Below, one piece after another: positions 17,462 through 26,289 of a stretch of 64,000 nt of DNA. Where the stretch lies: assembly GCF_000802185.1 (NCBI RefSeq), contig NZ_KN676113.1, positions 1,570,819-1,634,818 on the forward strand. The letters are read 5' to 3'. Origin of the DNA: Belnapia sp. F-4-1. Lineage in GTDB: Bacteria; Pseudomonadota; Alphaproteobacteria; Acetobacterales; Acetobacteraceae. How positions within the stretch are numbered: the stretch's first letter is position 1; the number at the start of each line of letters is the position of its first letter. The position numbers and the translations under genes are program-made. The notes under the pieces were generated by a model. That model saw only the letters and a list, made by a program, of their open reading frames with translations, did no database searches and had not been told where the DNA came from.

Positions 17462-17911
17462 TCAGGCCTTCTTCTCCCAGCCCCGCGCGCCCTGCTGCCA
17501 GTAGGAGAGCGCATGCCCCGCCGCCTTGGCCGCGCTCCAGCGGCGGCGGGCGGCGGCGACCGCTTCCTCGTCGGCGCCGTCGAAGAGGTCGAGCACCCGG
17601 TCGTACTCGCCGAACCGCGCGCTCTCCGCCCCATCGACCAGCACGAGGAAGCGCGCGCCGTTCGGCGCCGGAGCATCTTCCGCCGTCAGCCAGATCGGCT
17701 GCATGGCGGCATGGCCGCTCCTGGCCGTGCCATGCGGCAGCCAGTCCGGGTCGGCCGACTTCCAGAGCGCATCGTCGAGCGCGGCCACCCGCTCCTCGCT
17801 GCCGCAGAGCACCACCGCCCGCCCGCCGGTGCCGAGCACCCGGCCGAGCAGCTTCGGCAGCGCCATCTCCAGCGGCAATCGGGTGAGATGGTAGAAGGCG
17901 ACCTCGGCCAT
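17462..17911 (-). CDS. holC: DNA polymerase III chi subunit
   Basis: A 149-residue protein of normal HolC length. It opens AEVAFYHLTRLPLEMALPKLLGRVLGTGGRAVVL and contains FLVLVDGAESARFGEYDRVLDLFDG, both typical of alphaproteobacterial chi subunits. Chi links the clamp-loader psi subunit to SSB at the replication fork. It lies 60 bases downstream of the shorter leucyl aminopeptidase gene; the pepA-holC association is common in Proteobacteria. It converges on the radical SAM gene with 6 bases between stops. Confidence 0.9.
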   Translation of the reverse strand: MAEVAFYHLTRLPLEMALPKLLGRVLGTGGRAVVLCGSEERVAALDDALWKSADPDWLPHGTARSGHAAMQPIWLTAEDAPAPNGARFLVLVDGAESARFGEYDRVLDLFDGADEEAVAAARRRWSAAKAAGHALSYWQQGARGWEKKA

Positions 17912-17971
17912 GCGATCCTCCCTCGGCCGAATCAGACCTCCGCGCCAGGCGGCGCTCCGGTCATCGGACGA

Positions 17972-19375
17972 TCAATGCTCGAAATACATGGCGACCAGGG
18001 TATCGAGCAGCCTTGCGCCGAAGCCGCTCGGGCCGCGCGGGCCGAGCGCCGTCGCCTCGGCCCGGTCATCGACGCCGGCGATGTCGAGATGGGCCCATGG
18101 CGCCGGCCCCGCGAATTCGCGGAGGAAGGCCGCGGCATGGCAGGCATCCGGCTGCCGCGTCCCGCTCGCGCATTGCTTCAGGTCGGCAATGGCGCTGGCG
18201 AGGTCCTCGCGGTGCCGCGCCCCGATCGGCATGGGCCAGAGCATCTCGCCCACTGCCTCCCCCGCCGCCTGGGCCTGGGCCAGCAGCCCGGCATCGGTGC
18301 CGAACAGCCCGGCCCGATGCGCCCCGAGCGCGGTGACGATGGCGCCCGTCAGCGTCGCCAGGTCGAGCACCGCCTGTGGCTTGAAGCGCTGCGCGTAGTG
18401 CAGCGCATCGGCCAGCACCAGCCGCCCTTCGGCATCGGTGTCGATGACCTCGACGCTGCGGCCTGAGCCCATGCGCAGCACGTCGCCCGGCCGGTAGGAT
18501 TCCGCCCCCACCGCATTCTCGGCCAGCGCGAGGATGGCGATGGCGGGCGCCGGGGAACGGCGGAGCGCGAGGGACAGCATCGCCCCGGCGCAGGCAGCGG
18601 CGCCAGCCATGTCGGCCTTCATCGCCTCCATCCCCGCCGCGCCCTTGACGCTGATGCCGCCGGTGTCGAAGCAGATGCCCTTGCCGACGAAAACCACGGG
18701 CGCCGCCGCGACGCTGCCGCGCCAGCGCAGCACGGCCAGCCGCGGCGGGTTCTCGCTGCCCCCGCCGACGGCAAGCAGCCCGCCCAGCCCCTCCCGCGCC
18801 AGCCGCTTGCGGCCGAGCACGTCGACGGCGATGCCATGCTCGGCCAGCGCCTCCAGCCGCGCGGCGAAGGCGCGGGTGGTGAGCGCGTTGCCGGGCTCCA
18901 TGGCGAGGTCGCGCGCCAGCAGGCAGCCGCGCACCCCGGCCGCCGCCCGGTCCCAGCACGGGGACACCGCCTCCGGGTCATCGACGATCAGGTCGAGGCG
19001 CCGCGGCCCTGGCGAGGGCTCCGCCCGGTAGCGGGTGAAGCGCCAGGCGCGCAGGCAGGCCCCGGCAGCGAGGGCGGCGGCATCGGCCGGCGCCAGCCCG
19101 CGCGCATCGATGCCGAAGCGCCGCGCTTCGCCCGCCATGGCGGCGGCCGTACCGCCCGCCTCCTCCCAGTCGAGTGCCCGGCGCGCGGCGCCGGTGCCGA
19201 CCAGCATCACCCCCCGCTCCGGCAGCATCACCGCCTGGCGCAGGGCGCCGGTGAAGCCGGCCGCCTCCGCCGCCGCCCGCAGCGCGGCCGGCACGGCGGC
19301 GGCATCCGGCAGCGGCAGGGCGAGCGGCGCCCGCGCCTCCTCGCGCGGCGCCCGCCGCAGCTTCACCGTCAGCAT
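17972..19375 (-). CDS. M17 leucyl aminopeptidase family protein (second paralogue)
   Basis: A 467-residue M17 peptidase. The metal site is present: VGKGICFDTGGISVK (Lys and Asp ligands), MKADMAGAAA, and the family signature NTDAEGRLVLADALHY in the form DTDAEGRL. It should be a two-metal cytosolic aminopeptidase. It is about 34 residues shorter than its upstream neighbour, mostly in the N-terminal regulatory domain. The start ATG 19375 lies 10 bases after the pepA stop, so the two tandem paralogues form one operon with holC. Divergence in the N-terminal half suggests a different substrate range. Confidence 0.87.
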   Translation of the reverse strand: MLTVKLRRAPREEARAPLALPLPDAAAVPAALRAAAEAAGFTGALRQAVMLPERGVMLVGTGAARRALDWEEAGGTAAAMAGEARRFGIDARGLAPADAAALAAGACLRAWRFTRYRAEPSPGPRRLDLIVDDPEAVSPCWDRAAAGVRGCLLARDLAMEPGNALTTRAFAARLEALAEHGIAVDVLGRKRLAREGLGGLLAVGGGSENPPRLAVLRWRGSVAAAPVVFVGKGICFDTGGISVKGAAGMEAMKADMAGAAACAGAMLSLALRRSPAPAIAILALAENAVGAESYRPGDVLRMGSGRSVEVIDTDAEGRLVLADALHYAQRFKPQAVLDLATLTGAIVTALGAHRAGLFGTDAGLLAQAQAAGEAVGEMLWPMPIGARHREDLASAIADLKQCASGTRQPDACHAAAFLREFAGPAPWAHLDIAGVDDRAEATALGPRGPSGFGARLLDTLVAMYFEH

Positions 19376-19385
19376 GAAAGGCGGC

Positions 19386-20891
19386 TCAGCCTTCGTAATG
19401 CTCGGCAACCAGCCGGTCGAGCAGGCGGAGGCCGAAGGCCGTCGCCCCTTTCGGCGATGTCGCCAGGTCCTTGCCGCTCCAGGCGGTGCCGGCGATGTCG
19501 AGATGCGCCCAGGGCATCGGCCCTGCCTTGGTGTCGACGAAGCGCTGGATGAACTGCGCCGCGCTGATCGAACCGCCCGGCCGCCCGCCGACATTCTTCA
19601 TGTCGGCGATCTCGGACTTGATCTGCTTGTCATAGGCCTCGCCCAGCGGCATCCGCCAGCAGGCCTCGCCCACCGCCTTGCCGGCCGCCATGATCCGACC
19701 GGCCAGCTCGTCGTCATTGCTGAACAGGCCGGCATGCTCGTGGCCGAGGGCGATGATGATGGCGCCCGTCAGCGTGGCCAGGTCGATCATGAAGCGCGGG
19801 GCGAAGCGCGTCTGGCAGTAGTGCAGGACATCGGCCAGCACCAGCCGCCCCTCGGCATCGGTGTTGATGACCTCGACGGTCTGGCCGCTCGCCGTCGTCA
19901 CCACGTCGCCCGGGCGCTGCGCGCTGCCGCTCGGCATGTTCTCAACGAGGCCGACGAGGCCGACAGCATCCACCTTCGCCTTGCGGCCCGCGAGCGCCGC
20001 CATCAGCCCGATGACAGCGCCGGCGCCGGCCATGTCCCACTTCATGTCCTCCATCCCGGCGGCGGGCTTGATGGAGATGCCGCCGGTGTCGAAGGTCACG
20101 CCCTTGCCGATGAAGGCGACCGGGCGCTGCGCCGTGCCCTTCTTCCCCTTGGACGCGCCGTTCCACTGCATCACCACCATGCGCGGCTCCTGCGCGCTGC
20201 CCTGCGCCACGCCGAGGATCGCGCCCATGCCGAGCTTCTTCAGCTCCTTCGGCCCCATGATCTCTACGGTGAGGCCGAGGCTCTCCAGCGCGCGGCAGCG
20301 CTCCGCCATCTCCGGCGGGTTGAGAATGTTCGGCGGCTCGGTCACCAGGTCCCGCGTGAGGAAGACGCCGTCGGCGACGGCGCGCAGCGGCGCCCAGGCG
20401 GCCTTCGCCGCGCTCGCGGCATCGGTGGCGATGGAGAGGCGCTCGAGCTTCGGCTTGTCCTCCTCCTTCTCCGTGGTGCGGTAGCGGTCGAAGCGGTAGC
20501 TGCGCAGCAAGAGGCCCATGCCGAGCGCCGCGGCCACGGGCGGCGGCAGCGCCTCGGCGGACACCACCGCCTCGCGCTCCGCCTGGATGACGCCGTAGAG
20601 CGCGCCGCCGGCCGCCTCGGCTGCCTCCGCCGTCACCTCCTTGCCGAGGCCGATGGCGACGATGCGGGCCGGCCCCGCGGCGCCATCGGCCAGGGCCGGG
20701 GCCCAGATGGTGCAGCTCTGGCCCTTGCGACCCTTGAAATTGGCCGCCGTCAGCGCGCGCTGCACGGCGCCGCCGCTCGCCGCATCGACCGCCTGCGCGA
20801 GCCCGCCGAGGGCCTCCGCCCCTTCGCCGATGGGCAGCACCAGCGCGCCATGGCGGGGCAGGGCGGGCTTCACGAAAGCGATGTCGATCAT
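19386..20891 (-). CDS. pepA: Leucyl aminopeptidase (cytosol aminopeptidase A)
   Basis: A 501-residue protein of full PepA length. The catalytic C-terminal domain has IGKGVTFDTGGISIKPAAGM, MKWDMAGAGAV and the signature NTDAEGRLVLADVLHY, which carry the two-metal ligands and the catalytic Lys and Arg. The N-terminal domain begins MIDIAFVKPALPRHGALVLP, as in other PepA proteins. It removes N-terminal residues, preferably Leu, from peptides. PepA of some bacteria also binds DNA; nothing here decides that. It is the first gene of the pepA - second M17 - holC operon, divergent from cysQ. Confidence 0.93.
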   Translation of the reverse strand: MIDIAFVKPALPRHGALVLPIGEGAEALGGLAQAVDAASGGAVQRALTAANFKGRKGQSCTIWAPALADGAAGPARIVAIGLGKEVTAEAAEAAGGALYGVIQAEREAVVSAEALPPPVAAALGMGLLLRSYRFDRYRTTEKEEDKPKLERLSIATDAASAAKAAWAPLRAVADGVFLTRDLVTEPPNILNPPEMAERCRALESLGLTVEIMGPKELKKLGMGAILGVAQGSAQEPRMVVMQWNGASKGKKGTAQRPVAFIGKGVTFDTGGISIKPAAGMEDMKWDMAGAGAVIGLMAALAGRKAKVDAVGLVGLVENMPSGSAQRPGDVVTTASGQTVEVINTDAEGRLVLADVLHYCQTRFAPRFMIDLATLTGAIIIALGHEHAGLFSNDDELAGRIMAAGKAVGEACWRMPLGEAYDKQIKSEIADMKNVGGRPGGSISAAQFIQRFVDTKAGPMPWAHLDIAGTAWSGKDLATSPKGATAFGLRLLDRLVAEHYEG

Positions 20892-20981
20892 GCGGCTGGG
20901 ATTCCCGGACAAGGGTGAGCTGCCAAGGATAGCACCCTCCGCCGCTGGCGGGAGGCGGGGCGGCCGGGTAAAGCTGCGGGG

Positions 20982-21743
20982 ATGGATGATGTACTGCTGC
21001 TGGACCTCGCCGCCAGCCTCGCGCGCCGCGCCGCGGCCGCGATCGAGGCGGTGCGCCGCGCCGGCTTCGTGGTGGACCGCAAATCCGACGAAAGCCCCGT
21101 CACCGAGGCCGACCACGTGGCCGAGGCGCTGATCGTCGAGGGGCTGCGCGCCACGACGCCCGGCATCCCCGTCGTGGCGGAGGAGGAGGTGGCCGGCGGC
21201 CTCGTCACCGCGGCCTGCCCGGCCTTCTGGCTGGTCGACCCGCTCGACGGCACCCGGGACTTCGCCAAGGGCCGCAGCGAATACGCCGTCTGCATCGGCC
21301 TGGTGCGGGAGGGCCGGGCGGTGCTCGGGGCGCTCGCCTTGCCCGCGACGGGGGAGATCTTCGGCGGCCTGCTCGGCGCCGGCGCCTGGAAGGAGGAGGG
21401 CGAGGGTACCCGCCGCCCCATCCAGGCCCGCCGCCCGCCGGCCGAGGGGCTGACGGTGCTGGCCAGCCGTCATTATGCCGACGACCCGCGGATGGAGCCC
21501 TTCCTTGCCGGGCGGCCGGTGGCGGAACGGCGCAGCGCCTCCTCCGCGCTGAAATTCTGCCGGGTGGCGGAGGGCGCGGCCGATCTCTACCCCCGCTTCG
21601 GCCCGACCATGGAATGGGATTCGGCGGCCGGCCAGGCGCTGGTGGAGGCTGCCGGCGGCGCGGTGACGCTGGTGGACGGCGCCCCGCTCCGCTACGGCAA
21701 GCCGGGCTGGCGCAACCCCGACTTCATCTGCCGCGGCGCATGA
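20982..21743 (+). CDS. cysQ: 3'(2'),5'-bisphosphate nucleotidase (CysQ)
   Basis: A 253-residue inositol-monophosphatase-fold enzyme. Metal-binding motifs are VVAEEEV, the signature WLVDPLDGTRDFAKG, and GPTMEWDSAAGQALVEAAGG. The DLYPRFGPTMEWD segment is characteristic of CysQ rather than of inositol monophosphatase or histidinol phosphatase. It hydrolyses adenosine 3',5'-bisphosphate to AMP, recycling a by-product of sulfate assimilation. The stop overlaps the next start (ATGA at 21740-21743). Confidence 0.87.
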   Translation: MDDVLLLDLAASLARRAAAAIEAVRRAGFVVDRKSDESPVTEADHVAEALIVEGLRATTPGIPVVAEEEVAGGLVTAACPAFWLVDPLDGTRDFAKGRSEYAVCIGLVREGRAVLGALALPATGEIFGGLLGAGAWKEEGEGTRRPIQARRPPAEGLTVLASRHYADDPRMEPFLAGRPVAERRSASSALKFCRVAEGAADLYPRFGPTMEWDSAAGQALVEAAGGAVTLVDGAPLRYGKPGWRNPDFICRGA

Positions 21744-22714
21744 CGGAGCGCCTGACTCCTGCCGAGCTGAATCGTGCCGCCGCCCTGCTGCGCGAGGGCG
21801 CCCTCCTCGCCTTCCCGACCGAGACGGTCTACGGCCTCGGCGCCGATGCGCGGAACGCCCGGGCCGTCGCCGGCATCTTCGAGGCCAAGGGGCGGCCGCA
21901 TTTCAACCCGCTGATCTGCCACTACCCGGAGGCCGAGGCCGCCTTCGCCGAAGTCCGCGCCGATGACCGGGCGCGGCGGCTGGCCGCCCGCTTCTGGCCC
22001 GGGCCGCTGACGCTGGTGCTGCCACGCCGGCCGGAATGCCGGGTCGACCCGCTGGCCGGCGCCGGGCTGGATACGCTGGCGGTGCGGGTGCCGGCGCATC
22101 CGACGGCGCTCGCCCTGCTGCGGGCCGCCGGCGTACCGGTGGCGGCGCCCTCGGCCAACCGCTCCGGCCAGGTCAGCCCGACCACGGCCGAGCATGTGCT
22201 GGACGGCCTCGGCGGGCGGATCGCCGCGGTGCTGGATGACGGGCCCTGCGCGGTCGGCGTCGAATCCACCGTGCTGGACCTGACCGGCGCCGGCCCCGTG
22301 CTGCTCCGGCCCGGCGGCGTGCCGGTGGAGGCGATCGAGGCGGAGCTCGGCCCCGTCGGCCGCACCCTGCCCCCCTCGGCCGCGGTGGCGACGGCCTCGT
22401 TGCGCTCGCCGGGGATGCTGCTCTCGCACTACGCCCCTGGCCTGCCGGTGCGCCTCGGCGCGACCTCGGTCGGCCCGGATGAGGCCTTGCTCGCCTTCGG
22501 TCCGCCCCTGCCCGGTGCATCGGTGGCCTGGAACCTCTCCGAGGCCGGCGACCTGCGCGAGGCCGCCGCCCGCCTCTTCGCCGGGCTGCGCTGGCTGGAC
22601 GAGGCGGGCAGCGCGCATGGCTGCCGTGGCATCGCCGCCATGCCGGTGCCGGAGACGGGGCTCGGCGCCGCCATCAACGACCGGCTGGCGCGCGCCGCGG
22701 CGCCGCGCGGCTAG
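21740..22714 (+). CDS. Threonylcarbamoyl-AMP synthase, Sua5 type
   Basis: A 324-residue protein. The YrdC domain (about residues 1-200) has LLAFPTETVYGLGADA, KGRPHFNPLICH and APSANRSGQVSPTTAEHV. The C-terminal Sua5 domain contains SPGMLLSHYAPGLPVRL, the linker and Rossmann-like extension that separate Sua5 from the shorter TsaC. It makes threonylcarbamoyl-AMP from Thr, bicarbonate and ATP for the t6A37 modification of tRNA. The start overlaps the cysQ stop (ATGA). It converges on the cytochrome gene, the two stops sharing CTAG at 22711-22714. Confidence 0.92.
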   Translation: MTERLTPAELNRAAALLREGALLAFPTETVYGLGADARNARAVAGIFEAKGRPHFNPLICHYPEAEAAFAEVRADDRARRLAARFWPGPLTLVLPRRPECRVDPLAGAGLDTLAVRVPAHPTALALLRAAGVPVAAPSANRSGQVSPTTAEHVLDGLGGRIAAVLDDGPCAVGVESTVLDLTGAGPVLLRPGGVPVEAIEAELGPVGRTLPPSAAVATASLRSPGMLLSHYAPGLPVRLGATSVGPDEALLAFGPPLPGASVAWNLSEAGDLREAAARLFAGLRWLDEAGSAHGCRGIAAMPVPETGLGAAINDRLARAAAPRG

Positions 22715-23307
22715 CGCTGCGCCACGTAGTGGGCGATCTGGGCGATCTGCGCGTCGCTCAGCCCCTGGACCACGCCGTTCATCTGCGTGTCCGAGCCGTG
22801 GCGCTTGCTGTCGCGGTAGGCCTTTAACGTTTCCGCCAGGTAGTCCTCGCGTTGCCCGGCGATATGCGGCACCTGGTTCTGCCCGGTGAGGGCCGGGAGG
22901 TGGCACACCCCGCAGCGCAACTGGCCCGCCAGCGCCGCCCCGGCCTCGAAGGCGCCGGCATCCCGCGGCGCCCGGTCCGGCGGCGGCGCATGGGGCAGGG
23001 TGGCGACATAGGCGCCGAGGTCCTCCACCTGCTGGTCGGTCAACCCATCGGCGGGCGCCTGCATCGCCGGCACGTCGCGCAGCCCTTCGCGGAACAGCAC
23101 GAGCTGCAGGGCGACGAACTCCGCCTGCTGCCCGGCCAGCGATGGAATCCCCGGCATGGCGGAGATGCCCCGCTCGCCATGGCAGACGCCGCAATTGCGC
23201 TCTGCCACCAGCGCCGCGCCGCGCGCCGCCGCATCGCCCTGCGCGGCAGCGGGAAGGGCCGGCGCCATCAGCGCCAGCCCCAGCAACAGAACCCGCAAGC
23301 CTGTCAT
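22711..23307 (-). CDS. Dihaem cytochrome c (c4-like)
   Basis: A 198-residue exported protein: signal peptide MTGLRVLLLGLALMAPALPA ending AAAQ, then two haem c sites CGVCH at residues 39-43 and 132-136. Distal Met ligands are probable in the MPGIPSLAG and TQMNGVV segments. The two-domain layout is that of cytochrome c4-type electron carriers in the periplasm. Its start overlaps the stop of the PQQ-type dehydrogenase (ATGA at 23304-23307), so it is the likely electron acceptor of that enzyme. Confidence 0.88.
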   Translation of the reverse strand: MTGLRVLLLGLALMAPALPAAAQGDAAARGAALVAERNCGVCHGERGISAMPGIPSLAGQQAEFVALQLVLFREGLRDVPAMQAPADGLTDQQVEDLGAYVATLPHAPPPDRAPRDAGAFEAGAALAGQLRCGVCHLPALTGQNQVPHIAGQREDYLAETLKAYRDSKRHGSDTQMNGVVQGLSDAQIAQIAHYVAQR

Positions 23308-24518
23308 CGCCGGTAGGTGATGCGGTAGATGGCGCCGTTCTGCTCGTCGGAAACCAGCAGCGACCCGTCCGCCATCACCAGCACATCGGTCGGCCGCCCT
23401 GAGAAGCTGTTCCCGGCGGTGTCGAGGAGTCCGCTCAGGAAGGGCTCCACCTGCCCCTGCGTGCCGTCCTCGTTCAGCGTGACGGTCACCACGTCGAAGC
23501 CGCTCTTGGCGTCGCGGTTCCAGGAGCCGTGCCGGGCGATGAAGGCCCGCCCGCGATAGGCCTCGGGGAACATCGTGCCGGTGTAGAAGCGCATGCCGAG
23601 CGGCGCCGTATGCGGCCCGAGCAACGCCACCGGCGCCGGGAATTCAGAGCACTGGCGCCCGGTATGCCCGGGGTCCTGCCAGGCGTTGCCCGAGCAATAG
23701 GGGAAGCCATGATGCTCGCCCGGGCGCGACAGCCGGTGCAGCGTGTCCTCGGGCAGCTCATTGCCGGCCCAGTCCCGGGCATTGTTGCTGGCGTAGAGCA
23801 CATTGGTCCCCGGCCGCCAGTCGAAGCCGACCGAGTTGCGGATGCCGTGCCCCATCACCTCGCGCCCCGACCCGTCGGGATTGTAGCGGACGATCAGCGC
23901 ATGCCGGTTCTCGTCGAAGGTGCAGACGTTACAGGGCACGCCGATATTCATGTAGAGCTTGCCGTCCGGCCCGAAGGCGGCGAATTTCCAGCCGTGATGG
24001 CCTTCGGTCGGCAGGGCGAAGGCCTCCGTCAACTCCACTGGCTCGGCATTCGGGTTCTGCGCGATGTTGTCGAAGCGCAGCACCCGGTTGACGGCGATGA
24101 CGTAGAGCGCGCCGTCCCGCACCACCACGCCGTTCGGGTTGTCGAGCCGCTGCGCCAGGATGCGCGTGCTGCGCGCGTTGCCCTCGTCCTTGACCGCATA
24201 GACGCGCCCGATGGTGCGGGTGCCGACATAGACGGTGCCATCCTCTCCGCGCGCCATCATGCGCGCGCCCGGCATGCCGGAGGCCCAGAGCTCCGCCCTG
24301 AAGCCCTCCGGCAGCCGGATGGAGTTGAGCGGGATGCGGTCCGCCGGGGTTGCCGTCAGGCGTGGGGCATGGGGTGCCAGCGAGCTGTTCGCCTGCTCGG
24401 CCGGGCGCCCCTGGGCCCAGGCGGGCGGGGCCGCGGCCTGTTGGGCGAGGGCCGCGCTTCCCAGCGACAGGGACAGGGCACCGGCCAGCGCCATACGCCA
24501 TGCGGAATGGGACGTCAT
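23304..24518 (-). CDS. PQQ-dependent sugar dehydrogenase-like beta-propeller protein
   Basis: A 404-residue periplasmic protein with a signal peptide (to about residue 27, SAALAQQ). The six-bladed propeller of the soluble glucose/aldose sugar dehydrogenase family is seen in IRLPEGFRAELWASGMPGAR, GHGIRNSVGFDWRPGT, RPGEHHGFPYC and GSWNRDAKSGFDVV. These enzymes oxidise sugars with PQQ and pass electrons to cytochrome c; PQQ binding is not proven by the residues visible. Four or more Cys residues (NVCTF, PYCSG, RQCSE) may form disulfides. Start ATG 24518 has GGAGG 5 bases upstream. It is coupled to the dihaem cytochrome downstream. Confidence 0.82.
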   Translation of the reverse strand: MTSHSAWRMALAGALSLSLGSAALAQQAAAPPAWAQGRPAEQANSSLAPHAPRLTATPADRIPLNSIRLPEGFRAELWASGMPGARMMARGEDGTVYVGTRTIGRVYAVKDEGNARSTRILAQRLDNPNGVVVRDGALYVIAVNRVLRFDNIAQNPNAEPVELTEAFALPTEGHHGWKFAAFGPDGKLYMNIGVPCNVCTFDENRHALIVRYNPDGSGREVMGHGIRNSVGFDWRPGTNVLYASNNARDWAGNELPEDTLHRLSRPGEHHGFPYCSGNAWQDPGHTGRQCSEFPAPVALLGPHTAPLGMRFYTGTMFPEAYRGRAFIARHGSWNRDAKSGFDVVTVTLNEDGTQGQVEPFLSGLLDTAGNSFSGRPTDVLVMADGSLLVSDEQNGAIYRITYRR

Positions 24519-24612
24519 CAATTCCTCCAGGACGGCGCCTAGCTGCGCCATTCGCCTGGAAGCTAATTCATGTCGTCCCGGCAAGACAATGCCACGGCAC
24601 CCTTCCCGGCGA

Positions 24613-24996
24613 TCACGCTGGCGTCCGTTCCAGCAGTTCGATCGAGATGTTTTCCGGCCCGCGGATGAAGCAGATGCGGATGCCGGGCCGCGGCGAAGTC
24701 GGCTCCATGGTGAACTGCACGCCCTTCGCCCTCAGCCCCGACACCGCCTCGTCCAGCCCCTCCACGCTCAGGCCGAAATGGTCGATGCCCTGGTAGGGCG
24801 CGGAAGGCGGCGCGGCCGCGGCGGCATCGGCCTGGATGATGAAGACATCCTGCCCGCCGACCTTCATGTCGATTCGCGGCTTGCCCTGCTGCAGGCTGCG
24901 GATGATCTCGGCGCCCAGCATTTCCTCGAACCAGGCGGCGGTCGCCTCCGGGTCCGGGCTGCGGAGATGCACATGGTCGAAGCGGTAGCGCGGCAT
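24613..24996 (-). CDS. VOC (glyoxalase/dioxygenase) superfamily protein
   Basis: A 127-residue protein with two beta-alpha-beta-beta-beta halves: YRFDHVHLRSPDPEATAAWFEEMLGAE, then GIDHFGLSVEGLDEAVSGLRAKG. It ends IRICFIRGPENISIELLER. Possible metal ligands are His10, a second-half His and the Glu of IELLE. Members include glyoxalases, dioxygenases and resistance proteins; the substrate cannot be told. AGGAGG-like bases lie just upstream of the ATG at 24996. It stands alone between the dehydrogenase and the divergent DUF2786 gene. Confidence 0.8.
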   Translation of the reverse strand: MPRYRFDHVHLRSPDPEATAAWFEEMLGAEIIRSLQQGKPRIDMKVGGQDVFIIQADAAAAAPPSAPYQGIDHFGLSVEGLDEAVSGLRAKGVQFTMEPTSPRPGIRICFIRGPENISIELLERTPA

Positions 24997-25076
24997 CAGG
25001 TCCTCCCTCGGGCCGCGAGCCTAGCCCTGCGACGGCGGCCTTGACCACCGCCGGGGCGCCGCCTCATCTGCCCGGG

Positions 25077-25808
25077 ATGGACCAGCAGAGCGAACTCGCC
25101 AAGGTGAAGGCCCGCATCCGGGCCCTCGCCGCCAAGACCGTCGAGCGCGGCTGCTCCGAGGCGGAAGCCATGGCCGCCGCCGCCAAGGTGGGCGAGCTGC
25201 TTGAAGTCTACGGCCTCTCCATGGGCGAGGTGGAGCTGCGCGAGGAGGCCTGCGTGCAGGCGCGCCTCACCGTCCAGGGTCCGGGCCGCGTCGCGCTGCG
25301 CTGGCTCTTCCCGTCCGTGCTCCGGCTCTGCGAATGCCGCGGCTGGACCGACGGGCGCGAGGATTTCGTCCTCTATGGCCTCGAGCCCGACGTGCAGATG
25401 GCGGAGTACCTGCTCCGCGTCGTCGAGGGCGCGCTCACCTTCGAGGAGGCGCGCTACCGCCGCAGCCCGGCCTATCGGGACAACCCGCTGCCCGGGCAGG
25501 CCATCCTGCGGAGCTTCCGCTACGGCTTCGCCGACCGGGTGGCGAAGCGCCTCGACGCCATGGCGGATGAGCGCCAGGCCGCCGCCGAGGTACGGCAGGC
25601 TGCGACCTCGACCGGTACAGCCCTCGTCCTGGCGAAGGAGCGCAAGGTGGAGGAAGGTTTCCGTGGCCTCGGCATCCGGCTCCGCAGCGTCACCAGCACG
25701 GCGACGGTGCGTGACCGCGGCGCCTGGGGTGATGGTGCGGCCGCCGGCGGCCGGGTCGGGCTGAATCGCCCGGTCGGCGCCGACCCGCACGCCCGCCGCC
25801 TGCGATGA
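25077..25808 (+). CDS. DUF2786-containing protein
   Basis: A 243-residue protein. The N-terminal 45 residues (KVKARIRALAAKTVERGCSE, then EAMAAAAKVGELLEVYGLS) match DUF2786. A middle domain of about 130 residues with conserved aromatic residues (RWLFPSVLRLCECRGW, VQMAEYLLRVVEGAL) follows, and the last 60 residues look disordered. The function of the family is unknown. The stop overlaps the start of a metallopeptidase-like gene (ATGA), a pairing that suggests a shared job. The start is ATG 25077. Confidence 0.75.
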   Translation: MDQQSELAKVKARIRALAAKTVERGCSEAEAMAAAAKVGELLEVYGLSMGEVELREEACVQARLTVQGPGRVALRWLFPSVLRLCECRGWTDGREDFVLYGLEPDVQMAEYLLRVVEGALTFEEARYRRSPAYRDNPLPGQAILRSFRYGFADRVAKRLDAMADERQAAAEVRQAATSTGTALVLAKERKVEEGFRGLGIRLRSVTSTATVRDRGAWGDGAAAGGRVGLNRPVGADPHARRLR

Positions 25809-26245
25809 GCCGCGACGACGCGATGGCCCGCCGCCTCTACGCCTGGGAGGACCGGGTGGTGGCGCCGCGCGACGCCTCCCTCGTCCCCTTCGGGCAATTG
25901 CAGGCACTGGTCGACCATGTCTGGTCCGCCGAGGGGCTTCGCTTCCCGCCCCGGGTGCGGCCCCTGCCCCGCCAGGCCCGCCGCACCGTCGCCCGCGCCA
26001 CCCGCCTCGCCATCGAGGCACCGCCGGAGCTGCCGAGCTGGGTCCTGCTGCACGAGCTCGCCCATGCGATGACCAGCACGGCGGAAGGCGAGAGCGCCGG
26101 CCACGGCCCGGCCTTCGTCGGTCTCTACCTGCACCTGCTGGTCCGCCATGCCCGGATGCCGGAAGCCGAGCTGGCGGCCTCGCTCCAGGCCGCGGGGATC
26201 GCCTTCGACCTTGCGGCGCGGCCCGTCTTCCTCGGTGCGGGATAG
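25805..26245 (+). CDS. SprT-like zinc metallopeptidase-fold protein
   Basis: A 146-residue protein with a zincin motif HELAH (His83, Glu84, His87) and a likely third ligand in GHGPAF (His100), the arrangement of SprT-like proteins. No signal peptide is present, so it should be cytosolic. The substrate is unknown; SprT-domain proteins elsewhere cleave DNA-protein crosslinks, but this short protein lacks their other domains. It is translationally coupled to the DUF2786 gene (ATGA at 25805-25808). Confidence 0.75.
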   Translation: MSRDDAMARRLYAWEDRVVAPRDASLVPFGQLQALVDHVWSAEGLRFPPRVRPLPRQARRTVARATRLAIEAPPELPSWVLLHELAHAMTSTAEGESAGHGPAFVGLYLHLLVRHARMPEAELAASLQAAGIAFDLAARPVFLGAG

Positions 26246-26289
26246 CGCATCACCGGCTTGGCGGCTTCTGGCCTGCCGGGAGCGCGCGG

